Assembly: GCA_027067055.1 (NCBI GenBank)
Contig: JAMOMK010000086.1
Location: forward strand, 34,745 to 98,744
Source: Lysobacterales bacterium
Lineage (GTDB): Bacteria > Pseudomonadota > Gammaproteobacteria > Xanthomonadales > Marinicellaceae
DNA: 64,000 nucleotides
Reading direction: 5' to 3'
How positions within the stretch are numbered: the stretch's first letter is position 1; each line of letters starts with the position of its first letter. The translations under genes and the position numbers were made by a program. The notes under the pieces are model-generated. The model did no database searches, was not told where the DNA came from, and saw only the letters and a list, made by a program, of their open reading frames with translations. Below are positions 46,558-54,480 of the stretch, piece after piece.

Positions 46558-46584
46558 CTTTTCTTTAGCGAGTAAGAACGGGTC

Positions 46585-48528
46585 TTACGCTTTTCCTAGT
46601 TTTCCTTTTGGATCGACAAACATTCTTCCACGCATTTCCATGTGCAATGCATGACAGAACCACTGGCAATAGAACCAATGAACTCCCGGACGATCTGCTT
46701 TGAAAGTAACAGAAGAAGTTGCCATTGGACCAATTTCCATTGCAACACCGTGATTCGCCATAGAAAAACCATGAGTTAAATCATCAATGGTGTCACGGTT
46801 ACTGACATAAACAGTTACTTCATCACCAAGATTAACACTGAATTTCTCCATGCCAAAGTTTGGCGCAGTAGAGGTCATGTAAACACGAACTTTTTTACCA
46901 TCACGAATGATTTTATTGTCGGTTTCGATGTTAACACCATCCTTCTTGGCTTGTGCAATTGCCGCAGCAAACATTGGGTTGTCACGCTTCCAAACACTAT
47001 CTGGATTAACAATATCCGTTTTAACGATTATACAGTCATGTGGCTCTGCAAAAGTTGGCCCATCATGGACAATTTTCATTGTATCACCAGAAATATCAAT
47101 CAACTGATCGTTTTCAGGCTTCAAAGGTCCAACATTAATGAATCTGTCTTTGGAGAATTTATTCAAAGACACCAACCACTTGCCATCAGCTTCTTTGGTT
47201 TCACCCATTGATGTGTGGTTATGGCCTGGTTGATAATGTACATCAAGTTTTTGTTCGATATAATTAACTTTTTTACCCGCATAAGATTCAATCGCTTTAG
47301 CAATATTCCACTTAGCCATCTGAGAATCCAAGAATAAAGTGGTATAAGCATTACCGCGACCATCAAAGGCAGTATGTAATGGACCTAAACCAAGTTCTGG
47401 CTCTGCAACAACTGTGTCACGTGGTTTAATTTTGTCAGCAAAAGCATCAGGAAGCTTCTTAACGTCAATAACAGTAACAGTTGGCGACAACTTGCCATTA
47501 ATCATCAAGTGACGCTTATCTGGCGCCATATTACAACCATGAGGTGAATTTGAAACAGGAACATAGCGCGTAAATGGTGATTTAGCTCCTTTTGTTCCGT
47601 CAACTACTGGTACGCCTTGAATCATTTTGACTTTACCGGCTTTAACTGCTTTCTCAATGGCCTTTAGATCAAAAATAACGGCATGATCTTGCTCAGATGA
47701 AGTCATTTCTGCTAAATTTGTGCCCTCTTCCGAGTTGTAACACGTTGAAAATGCATATAAACCATCGTAATCACAATCACAGTTATCTAAGTTGCCACTA
47801 ACAATCACTTGCCATGCCACTTTCATGGTATCGCCATCTAATGCAGTAAAGACAGAGTGGTATTTGCTTGGCTCATCTAAAATGATTCCGTCATTTGGGA
47901 TTGGCACACGGTGCTCACCGTTGGCAAATACATAACCTGTGCGAGGGTATTTTTGTGGACGTAGACCATGAATATCCGCAGCATTAGGGATTTCAGTCAT
48001 TTTGTCACATTTCATGGATTTTATATCAATACGGGCAACGCGCGTATTTAACTTGTCATTTACAAATAAATAACGACCATCATAAGTTCCATCTGTAAAA
48101 GACATGTGTGGATGATGTAAATCACCGTTTTGCCATACACCGCCTTTATCTTTTAGGTACTCTTTAGTTGCTGGCAACATGCCATCTGTCATAATTTCAA
48201 TTGACTCATTTGTTTGTCCCCAACCAGTTGCACTGCAACGGTTGAATACAGGTATACGCATTAATTCACGCATGGATGGAACACCCATTACGCGTACTTC
48301 GCCTGCCTGTCCTGAACTCCAAAAACCATAATATTCATCTAGTTCGCCAGGTTTAACTTCTGCTGAAGAACCTTCTGAACCACTTGATGCCATCGCACCT
48401 GATGAAGCGGTTAAACCAAACCCTGTAGCGCCAGCAACAGTACCTGCTGCCATACTACCAAGGATTTTACGACGCGTCATACTGACTTTGTCGTCCCAAT
48501 CTTTTTGGGTTATATTCTTATCTTTCAT
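46585..48528 (-). CDS. nosZ: Nitrous oxide reductase NosZ (clade I, Tat-exported)
   Basis: NosZ reduces N2O to N2 in the periplasm. The N-terminus carries a twin-arginine motif TRRKILG (Arg19-Arg20) and a hydrophobic Ala/Gly stretch, the mark of clade I. The seven-bladed propeller that holds CuZ shows the His motifs [42 protein letters not shown] and [13 protein letters not shown] and a late FAEPHDC. The cupredoxin domain has the CuA ligands in [16 protein letters not shown] (CxxxCxxxHxxM). All ligands are kept and length is normal (647 aa), so it should be active. It follows nosR with 3 bases between. Confidence 0.97.
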   Translation of the reverse strand: MKDKNITQKDWDDKVSMTRRKILGSMAAGTVAGATGFGLTASSGAMASSGSEGSSAEVKPGELDEYYGFWSSGQAGEVRVMGVPSMRELMRIPVFNRCSATGWGQTNESIEIMTDGMLPATKEYLKDKGGVWQNGDLHHPHMSFTDGTYDGRYLFVNDKLNTRVARIDIKSMKCDKMTEIPNAADIHGLRPQKYPRTGYVFANGEHRVPIPNDGIILDEPSKYHSVFTALDGDTMKVAWQVIVSGNLDNCDCDYDGLYAFSTCYNSEEGTNLAEMTSSEQDHAVIFDLKAIEKAVKAGKVKMIQGVPVVDGTKGAKSPFTRYVPVSNSPHGCNMAPDKRHLMINGKLSPTVTVIDVKKLPDAFADKIKPRDTVVAEPELGLGPLHTAFDGRGNAYTTLFLDSQMAKWNIAKAIESYAGKKVNYIEQKLDVHYQPGHNHTSMGETKEADGKWLVSLNKFSKDRFINVGPLKPENDQLIDISGDTMKIVHDGPTFAEPHDCIIVKTDIVNPDSVWKRDNPMFAAAIAQAKKDGVNIETDNKIIRDGKKVRVYMTSTAPNFGMEKFSVNLGDEVTVYVSNRDTIDDLTHGFSMANHGVAMEIGPMATSSVTFKADRPGVHWFYCQWFCHALHMEMRGRMFVDPKGKLGKA

Positions 48529-48531
48529 ACT

Positions 48532-50733
48532 CTAACTCCGAATGTTTAAATTAATATGAGTTTGCGCTGTTTGCTTGTTCCTACAAGACTTACTTTCGCG
48601 CGCCTCTCTTCTTTCTCTTTTCTTTCTTTTTTTAACCATGACTGGACAAACTTCCTCATCAACATACCTGACTTGACAGTGCAAACAATTCACACATTCA
48701 TTCATATTGATATTGCCTTCAGGGTGAATGGCTTGCACCATACACTCTTTAGCACAGACTTGACAGGGGCTGCCACAGTCGTTGGGGTAGCGTTTTATCC
48801 AATCAAACAACTTAAGTTTTGCCGGAATGGCAAGACCCGCACCTAGCGGGCATAAATAGCGACAGAAGAATCGTTCAATGAACAACCCAATCACTAATAG
48901 GGACAAGCCATAAACCACGAAAGGCCAGGTTCTTTGAAATTTTAAAATAATACTGGTTTTAAAGGGTTCAACTTCAGCCAAATGTTCAGCCGTCTCAATG
49001 GAGTACATTGAGACACCAAGCAGACCTAAGAAAATCATGTATTTAAGTGCCCACAAACGCTCATGCAAACCCCAGGGTAAAGTGATCTGGGGAACTTTTA
49101 ATTTACGGGCAATGTGATTAGTTAATTCTTGTAAAGCTCCAAACGGACACAACCACCCACAATAAGCGCCTCTCGCCCATAAAATTAAGGAGGCAGCAAC
49201 AGAACACCACAAGATAAAGACTAGAGGATCACGTAAGAAAAAGCTCCAATCAAAATTATTAATTAGTGAACCAAAGAAAGTTAAGATGTTAACCACTGAC
49301 AGCTGTGCATTATTAATGAAACCCAACCAAATCAAAACAAAGGTGAGGAAGGAATAACGGACAATCTTTGTCCCTTTTGCACTCTTGGTGAGTTGATTTT
49401 GAAAAAAGAATATTAAGGTTAGAATTGCCAACAAGACACCTAGCACTATTACCTGTGTGTGTTTTCCTTTCCAAATGCTTTTGACCAACTTCATATTGGC
49501 TGCATTTCTTTCAATTTTTGCTTCACCACCTTCTGGTACATATTGAAGTTGCTTAACAACTAGTTTTGGTGCGACGATATCAACAAACTTATCAGGCACT
49601 TGATAAGGCAAGTGAGCATTAAAAAAACGTTTTTCACGAGGCCCTACGGCTTGAGAAACTAATAAATTAAAAACAAACTCGTCACCTACATCAAACTTAC
49701 TTTTGCCATTACTTGGCTTGGGTAAGTAGAAAACACCAATTTCGACAAACTCAGGAGTGCCATCTGCATACAGTTGACGCAAACGCTTATAATGTTGGTC
49801 ACGAAAACGAATGGTATTGTCTCCTTGTTCAATTTGAAAGCGATCAAACACGCCACCCCGAACAAATCCAGAACCCCTAAATGAAAACAAGCCATTGGCA
49901 GCAATAACAATGGCCTGTTGACCATCGACTATTCTTTCTTTTAAGTTTCTGTATTCCCCTTTACCTAATAAGTTTTCCCCGACTTCAGGAATAGAAATCA
50001 TGCCCATATATAAATCGATAAAGGTTTCATTGGGATCTAGGGTTTTTACGCGATTAGCGGCTTCGGAAAAGCCTTTATTTAAAAAAGTTTGACTGACTTG
50101 CGCGGTTGTTAGGTGAAGGTTTTTAATAGAACCTTCATCAAGTAATTGTTGCCATGTTTTTGTTTCATTAGGCATGTTGGGTTTTAAAGTGCGCGTTTCT
50201 TTAGCGACTTGCCCTTCTTGATCTATAATAGACAATGAGCGAAACGCCTTAATTACACTCGAAATGATACTATCATTCATAACGATGACTGTAACTGTTG
50301 CCCCACTGACAATATCAATTTCATTGTCTTCCAGTGTCTTTTCTTTAAAACCTTTAATAACATTATAACCAATTAACTTATCAAACGGCTTCATAAGCTT
50401 CGGTTCAGGAATGCCAATCAAAACAATAGGTTCAGAGTGTTTTAATAATTGAATCCCACGGATCACCCCATCTTTATCGACACCAATCGCCATGTGGATG
50501 GGCTTACCTGAATAGCCAATACTTTCGGTGTAGTTGGTGTTGATAATCAAATAACCTATTTGTTCACTCCCTTTAAAAGCATCAAATAGGCTAGGAACCT
50601 TTTTGTTGGCAACAATCTTGTCTGCTTGAGGGTAGGCTTTTTTTAAGTCCAGTTTGTGTTCAAGCTGAAAAGCTGGTAGTGGTAGACTAATCAATAAAAA
50701 TAAACCTAATAAAATAGTTCGCATAAATGGCAT
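48532..50733 (-). CDS. nosR: NosR, flavin- and iron-sulfur-containing electron donor/regulator of N2O reductase
   Basis: NosR sustains NosZ activity and is thought to pass electrons from quinol. Order: signal peptide, periplasmic FMN-binding domain with the flavinylation motif IVSGATVT, a long periplasmic region, then about five membrane helices (from about residue 425). Polyferredoxin-type loops CGWLCPFGALQEL and CRYLCPLGAGL follow in the membrane part. A cytoplasmic 4Fe-4S tail (CGSPCQVCAKEC and MNECVNCLHC) and a very basic C-terminus end it. It is full length (733 aa). Start alternatives are ATG 50733 and 50724. It is the first gene of the nos cluster and lies under an FNR-type box. Confidence 0.95.
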   Translation of the reverse strand: MPFMRTILLGLFLLISLPLPAFQLEHKLDLKKAYPQADKIVANKKVPSLFDAFKGSEQIGYLIINTNYTESIGYSGKPIHMAIGVDKDGVIRGIQLLKHSEPIVLIGIPEPKLMKPFDKLIGYNVIKGFKEKTLEDNEIDIVSGATVTVIVMNDSIISSVIKAFRSLSIIDQEGQVAKETRTLKPNMPNETKTWQQLLDEGSIKNLHLTTAQVSQTFLNKGFSEAANRVKTLDPNETFIDLYMGMISIPEVGENLLGKGEYRNLKERIVDGQQAIVIAANGLFSFRGSGFVRGGVFDRFQIEQGDNTIRFRDQHYKRLRQLYADGTPEFVEIGVFYLPKPSNGKSKFDVGDEFVFNLLVSQAVGPREKRFFNAHLPYQVPDKFVDIVAPKLVVKQLQYVPEGGEAKIERNAANMKLVKSIWKGKHTQVIVLGVLLAILTLIFFFQNQLTKSAKGTKIVRYSFLTFVLIWLGFINNAQLSVVNILTFFGSLINNFDWSFFLRDPLVFILWCSVAASLILWARGAYCGWLCPFGALQELTNHIARKLKVPQITLPWGLHERLWALKYMIFLGLLGVSMYSIETAEHLAEVEPFKTSIILKFQRTWPFVVYGLSLLVIGLFIERFFCRYLCPLGAGLAIPAKLKLFDWIKRYPNDCGSPCQVCAKECMVQAIHPEGNINMNECVNCLHCQVRYVDEEVCPVMVKKRKKRERREARESKSCRNKQTAQTHINLNIRS

Positions 50734-50759
50734 TAATAATAACTCTAAAAAGTTAAGAT

Positions 50760-50800
50760 ATTATATAGATTTAAAAAGTTGACCAATTGACCTACGTCAA
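50760..50800 (-). promoter_or_regulatory. FNR/DNR-type anaerobic promoter of nosR
   Basis: TTGAC-CTAC-GTCAA at 50787-50800 is a perfect dyad of the CRP/FNR superfamily type and close to the DNR/NNR form. A perfect TATAAT on the minus strand at 50765-50760 would start transcription near 50753. That puts the box centre near -41, the class II activator position. Confidence 0.82.
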
Positions 50801-50866
50801 GATATAAATATTAAATTAAAATCACTCTAAGTTTAAGGTGCAATTAAATGATATTTAACTACAATG

Positions 50867-51025
50867 GAGACCTTTGCATAACTCTGGAACAGTGGAAAAA
50901 AGAATGAAAAAACCTCCAATCAAGGCAAAAAATGAGTCAAATAGCCCGCTATTTGTAAGTTTTTTAACGCTGAGTGGAGTTTTTTGCAACTTTTTTACTC
51001 GTTCCACGGGTTGTGCAAAGGTCTC
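50867..51025. mobile_element. MITE-like element copy 2, between nosR and tsaD
   Basis: This is the opposite-orientation copy of the element at 46365-46523, also 159 bases. The ends are GAGACCTTTGCA and TGCAAAGGTCTC; including one more base each side the ends are GGAGACC/GGTCTCC, flanked by AAT on both sides (50863-50865 and 51027-51029), or CAAT if the last C is taken as flank, consistent with a short target duplication. It ends only 31 bases before the tsaD ATG, so it may supply part of the tsaD promoter (TTGTGC at 51011-51016 as -35 and a weak -10 near 51034). Confidence 0.82.
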
Positions 51026-51056
51026 CAATAAGCATTAAACAAAGATAACAACTCAG

Positions 51057-52094
51057 ATGAAAATACTAGGCATAGAAACCTCTTGCGATGAAACAGGAAT
51101 CGCCATATACGATACTGACAAAGGCTTAATTGCCGACCAGCTGTATTCGCAAATTGAACTGCATGCACAATACGGTGGTGTGTTTCCAGAAATTGCCTCA
51201 CGCGACCATATTAAAAAAACTATTCCATTAATTCGTCAAGCTTGTGAAGAAGCTGAGATAAGCTTGCAAGACTTAGACGGCATTGCTTATACAGCAGGTC
51301 CAGGCTTAATTGGGGCTTTGTTGGTGGGGTCGAGTGTGGGCTGTTCTTTGGCATGGGCACTGGACTTGCCTTCAATTGAGGTACATCATATGGAAGGGCA
51401 TTTATTGGCTCCCTTACTGGATGAAAACAACAAACCAGAGTTCCCTTTTGTTTGTTTATTAGTGTCAGGCGGCCACAGTATGTTGGTGGATGTCAAATCA
51501 CTGGGCAATTACACTATACTGGGCGATACTTTGGATGATGCGGCAGGAGAGGCTTTTGATAAGACCGCAAAATTACTGGGTTTGGGCTATCCTGGAGGTA
51601 AGGTACTATCCGATTTAGCAACTCAAGGCGATAAAGCTCGATTTAAATTTCCGCGTCCAATGATGAACCGACCAGGGCTTGACTTTAGTTTTTCTGGGTT
51701 AAAAACAGCAGTGCGAGTCACTTGGATGAAAGAAGTGGAAAAAGAAGACTATAATGAAGCATCAAATAAAGACCAACTAATCAAAGACATCGCTGCCAGT
51801 TTTCAGGAAGCCATTGTCGATACTCTGGTGAAAAAATGTGCACGAGCAATAAAACAAACCCACTATAAAACCCTTGTCATCGCAGGTGGAGTAAGCGCCA
51901 ATACAGAACTTCGCTCTCAACTCAAGGCACTGGATAAAAAGTTACGAATCAAGTCATTTTTCCCAGAATTTAAATACTGCACTGACAACGGAGCCATGAT
52001 AGCCTTTGCTGGGGCAATGAGGTTACAAAAGGAACAAAAACACAATGTTAAAATCAAAGCTTATCCAAGGTGGAGTCTGGAGGGTTTAAAGTAA
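51057..52094 (+). CDS. tsaD: tRNA N6-adenosine threonylcarbamoyltransferase TsaD
   Basis: TsaD transfers the threonylcarbamoyl group to A37 of ANN-decoding tRNAs (t6A), with TsaB and TsaE. The ASKHA-fold motifs are [19 protein letters not shown], the metal-binding [11 protein letters not shown] (HxxxH), [52 protein letters not shown] and [13 protein letters not shown]. At 345 aa it is full length. It is divergent from nosR, with a mobile element copy in the shared upstream region. Confidence 0.97.
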   Translation: MKILGIETSCDETGIAIYDTDKGLIADQLYSQIELHAQYGGVFPEIASRDHIKKTIPLIRQACEEAEISLQDLDGIAYTAGPGLIGALLVGSSVGCSLAWALDLPSIEVHHMEGHLLAPLLDENNKPEFPFVCLLVSGGHSMLVDVKSLGNYTILGDTLDDAAGEAFDKTAKLLGLGYPGGKVLSDLATQGDKARFKFPRPMMNRPGLDFSFSGLKTAVRVTWMKEVEKEDYNEASNKDQLIKDIAASFQEAIVDTLVKKCARAIKQTHYKTLVIAGGVSANTELRSQLKALDKKLRIKSFFPEFKYCTDNGAMIAFAGAMRLQKEQKHNVKIKAYPRWSLEGLK

Positions 52095-52362
52095 ACATTT
52101 TGTTTCCTTACAATATTTTCACATAGTTTTTTATATGTAAACATGATTTAAAGTACGAACCGAAGTAATTTAGACAGCCCACAAAAGGTTATAAAACTAA
52201 CAAGAAAAACCTTCATTACCAATAAAACATTATTGATTTTGTGATATATGTCAATAAAAGTGTAATTTTTCTTAAATGCATGGAGAATTGTAGAAGTCAA
52301 GCTTTTTGTGTGCTAAATTTAATGTAGAATAGTTAAATTGAAAATTAAGAAGAGGAGAGAAA
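52095..52362. other. Intergenic, upstream of the surface protein
   Basis: 268 bases, AT-rich, no gene seen. TAGAAT at 52325-52330 is a possible -10. A strong ribosome binding site (AGGAG within AGAGGAGAGA) lies directly before the ATG at 52363. Confidence 0.45.
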
Positions 52363-53247
52363 ATGAAAAAATTATTAATATTATCTTTAGCATTGTCGTT
52401 AAATGCGATGGCTACTGAGCCAAAAGAAGATCCAAGTGCGATTCCAACGGCAGGGGTTCCTTACAATATAAATGCCCCAGCTGATGCTTTTGGCTATACC
52501 GTGAGTGATTCAAGTGGAGGAGCTTGTGCAGAACAATTCATCGATATTACGGCAACAGGCACATCTGTTGTTGTGGGTGATGATGAGTCTTCTGGTCCTT
52601 TAGTTTTAACGGGCTCATTTGATTTTTATGGAACGGTCTTAACAGATATTGTTATGTCTTCTAATGGTTATCTTTCTACCGATCCTGCTGATAGTGGCGG
52701 AGATTTAAGCAACGATTGTCCACTTCCTGCTATTCCAAGTACAGGGGCTGGTGCTCGTATTTATCCACTACATGATGATTTAGATTTGGAAGCTGGTATT
52801 GGACAAGGTTATTTCCAGTACTTCGCTACTTGCCCTCGCCCATCGGATCAATTTCCTACTGACAACTTAGGTTGCCACGTTTTTCAATGGGATGAAGTAG
52901 AACACTTTCCTGGTGGAACGGCAGCTGAAGCATTTGATTTTGAGGTGATTTTATATGATGACAGCTATGAAATGGTTTTTCAACATGATGGAAGAAATCT
53001 AGAAGCTGGCAATGGATCAACCACAGGAATTCAAGATAGTGCGGCAGCAGTAGCAGAAATGTATTCTTGTAACACGGCGGCAAGTATCCCTGCAAACTCT
53101 GCACAATGTTATGTACATCCAAATCCAAATGTTGTTGCTGCATTAGCACCACCAACACCAGTACCAACGAACAATAAGTTTACAATAATTTTGTTATTCT
53201 TATCTTTGTTTGCTGGCGGCTTTGTATTCTTTAGAAGAAACGCTTAA
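52363..53247 (+). CDS. Surface protein with nidogen-like domain and CTERM-type sorting tail
   Basis: The signal peptide is MKKLLILSLALSLNAMA. The body (about residues 45-260) has GACAEQFIDITATGTSVVVG, SFDFYGTVLTDIVMSSNGYLS, LSNDCPLPAIPS, ARIYPLHDDLD, YFQYFATCPRP and FDFEVILYDDSYEMVFQHDG. The same ordered motifs recur in residues about 625-865 of the protease at 31100-34624, so the two share a domain family, probably nidogen/choice-of-anchor-like with conserved cysteines. The C-terminus is PVPTNNKFTIILLFLSLFAGGFVFFRRN: a short Pro/Thr motif, one hydrophobic helix and basic residues, as in IPTL/PEP-CTERM sorting signals. Surface display after exosortase processing is inferred. A hairpin terminator follows. 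Confidence 0.8.
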   Translation: MKKLLILSLALSLNAMATEPKEDPSAIPTAGVPYNINAPADAFGYTVSDSSGGACAEQFIDITATGTSVVVGDDESSGPLVLTGSFDFYGTVLTDIVMSSNGYLSTDPADSGGDLSNDCPLPAIPSTGAGARIYPLHDDLDLEAGIGQGYFQYFATCPRPSDQFPTDNLGCHVFQWDEVEHFPGGTAAEAFDFEVILYDDSYEMVFQHDGRNLEAGNGSTTGIQDSAAAVAEMYSCNTAASIPANSAQCYVHPNPNVVAALAPPTPVPTNNKFTIILLFLSLFAGGFVFFRRNA

Positions 53248-53268
53248 ATAATATACACTGTTAAATAG

Positions 53269-53294
53269 AAGCCACTGTGACATACTTGTGGCTT
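53269..53294 (+). terminator. Rho-independent terminator after the surface protein gene
   Basis: AAGCCAC (53269-53275) pairs with GTGGCTT (53288-53294), followed by TTATTT. It is 22 bases past the stop codon. Confidence 0.7.
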
Positions 53295-53325
53295 TTATTT
53301 GTGATTTATTTATGTAACAAACTAT

Positions 53326-53381
53326 AAATCAATGGGTCCGAGCAGAATGCTGCTAAGTTAAGCCGCACACCCCATTGATTT
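53326..53381. repeat. Nested hairpin between converging genes
   Basis: AAATCAATGGG (53326-53336) pairs exactly with CCCATTGATTT (53371-53381). Inside lies a second stem AGCAG/CTGCT (53341-53345 and 53350-53354). It could terminate the methyltransferase gene or be a small structured RNA or repeat. Confidence 0.55.
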
Positions 53382-53404
53382 GCAATAAACAGCCTGTGAA
53401 ATCC

Positions 53405-54277
53405 TTACTTCAGTATGTTTTTTATTAATCGACCTAATACAGGGATTTTTGCCAATTTCTGAACACCCTTATTCAGTTTATTGTATTTATTGAGGTAGTT
53501 AATATGCTCTCTTATGACGGCATTATAATGCCCATATACCGACTGACTTTTATCTGCAAAAAGGTGGAGTTGAGGAGATTGAGGTAAATTTTCTTCTTTT
53601 TGTGCAGCTATAACCACATAATATACAGGCTTAATTAAATCGCCATTTTGAATAAGCACTCCATCTGACAATATTTCTGATTGATAGCTTAATTTCTTTG
53701 TATCCAATTCTTGCATTATGGAGTGAAATGCCATGCCTTGGGCATACCATTTTTGTGCAGACCAGTGTTTATCAAGTAAATCCTTGAACTCGTGTTTATA
53801 AAGTTCTTTGACATGAAATTCGTTATCAAATCCTGTGTCATCAGAATAATGTTTTTTATCTGGAGTGGATATTATCAGTATGCCATCGGTTTTTAATACA
53901 CGCTTAAATTCGGCAAGCATTTCTTGGTGTTGAGCTAAGTGTTCGAGTGTTTCAAAAGAGACGATGACATCAAAGTGATTGTCATCGAAGGGTAATCCAA
54001 GAGCAGATGCCTGTACATAAGACAGGTTGCCTTTGTTATATTTGCCCTTGGCGTGCTCGATGCTATTGTTGTCAATATCAACGCCTATTACGGATTTTGC
54101 GGAGCTTGCGAGCAAAAAAGAACCATAGCCTTCACCACTGGCAACATCTAATACCAGTTTATCCTTTACTAAGTTTTTTGCAAAAGCGTATCGGTGGTAA
54201 TGTTCATACCAAATTTCTCTTTCACATTCTGGTGTGAATCTCTCGCCTGTAAACTCTAGTTTGGTTGATTTTGTCAT
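53405..54277 (-). CDS. Class I SAM-dependent methyltransferase
   Basis: The Rossmann-fold methyltransferase domain covers about residues 35-160. Motif I is LVLDVASGEGYGSFLLA, motif II VIGVDIDNNSIEHA, motif IV FDVIVSFETLEHLAQHQEML and a later LKTDGILIISTPDK. GEXFxPExxxEIWYEHYHRY at the N-terminus (here GERFTPECEREIWYEHYHRY) is typical of methyltransferases found in polysaccharide gene clusters. The C-terminal part ends with a basic amphipathic stretch (KLAKIPVLGRLIKNILK). It is divergent from a giant glycosyltransferase, which supports a role in modifying a surface glycan, although the acceptor is unknown. Confidence 0.85.
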   Translation of the reverse strand: MTKSTKLEFTGERFTPECEREIWYEHYHRYAFAKNLVKDKLVLDVASGEGYGSFLLASSAKSVIGVDIDNNSIEHAKGKYNKGNLSYVQASALGLPFDDNHFDVIVSFETLEHLAQHQEMLAEFKRVLKTDGILIISTPDKKHYSDDTGFDNEFHVKELYKHEFKDLLDKHWSAQKWYAQGMAFHSIMQELDTKKLSYQSEILSDGVLIQNGDLIKPVYYVVIAAQKEENLPQSPQLHLFADKSQSVYGHYNAVIREHINYLNKYNKLNKGVQKLAKIPVLGRLIKNILK

Positions 54278-54323
54278 AGTTCATCAATTGTATGAAATTT
54301 GTTCTCTAGAGTAAATTTAAAAC

Positions 54324-54341
54324 AAACAAATTAATTTGTTT
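54324..54341. promoter_or_regulatory. Perfect 18-bp palindrome in a divergent promoter region
   Basis: AAACAAATTAATTTGTTT equals its own reverse complement. It lies 47 bases upstream of the methyltransferase start, between the two divergent glycan genes, and could be an operator. AT-richness lowers certainty. Confidence 0.4.
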
Positions 54342-54468
54342 TGATATTAACCCTGCTAGAAAACTAATAAAAAACTTCATCTCCAATAAGATGACTTTAG
54401 TTTTTCTAAGTTTCCTATGAATATCAAGCAATTGCACTCTAAAACGCATTTCACTATCGGGATTTGGG

Positions 54469-54474
54469 TATAAT
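54469..54474 (+). promoter_or_regulatory. -10 element seven bases before the giant glycosyltransferase ATG
   Basis: TATAAT at 54469-54474 is followed by six bases and then the ATG at 54481, the same geometry as at 37271. The message would be leaderless. No good -35 is seen at the right distance. Confidence 0.45.
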
Positions 54475-54480
54475 GCCCTG

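Noticed and set aside
46585..50733. nosRZ as a genuine composite transposon
   Set aside because: The flanking elements carry no transposase, and the flanks of copy 1 show no target duplication; inverted MITE pairing is reported as an observation only.
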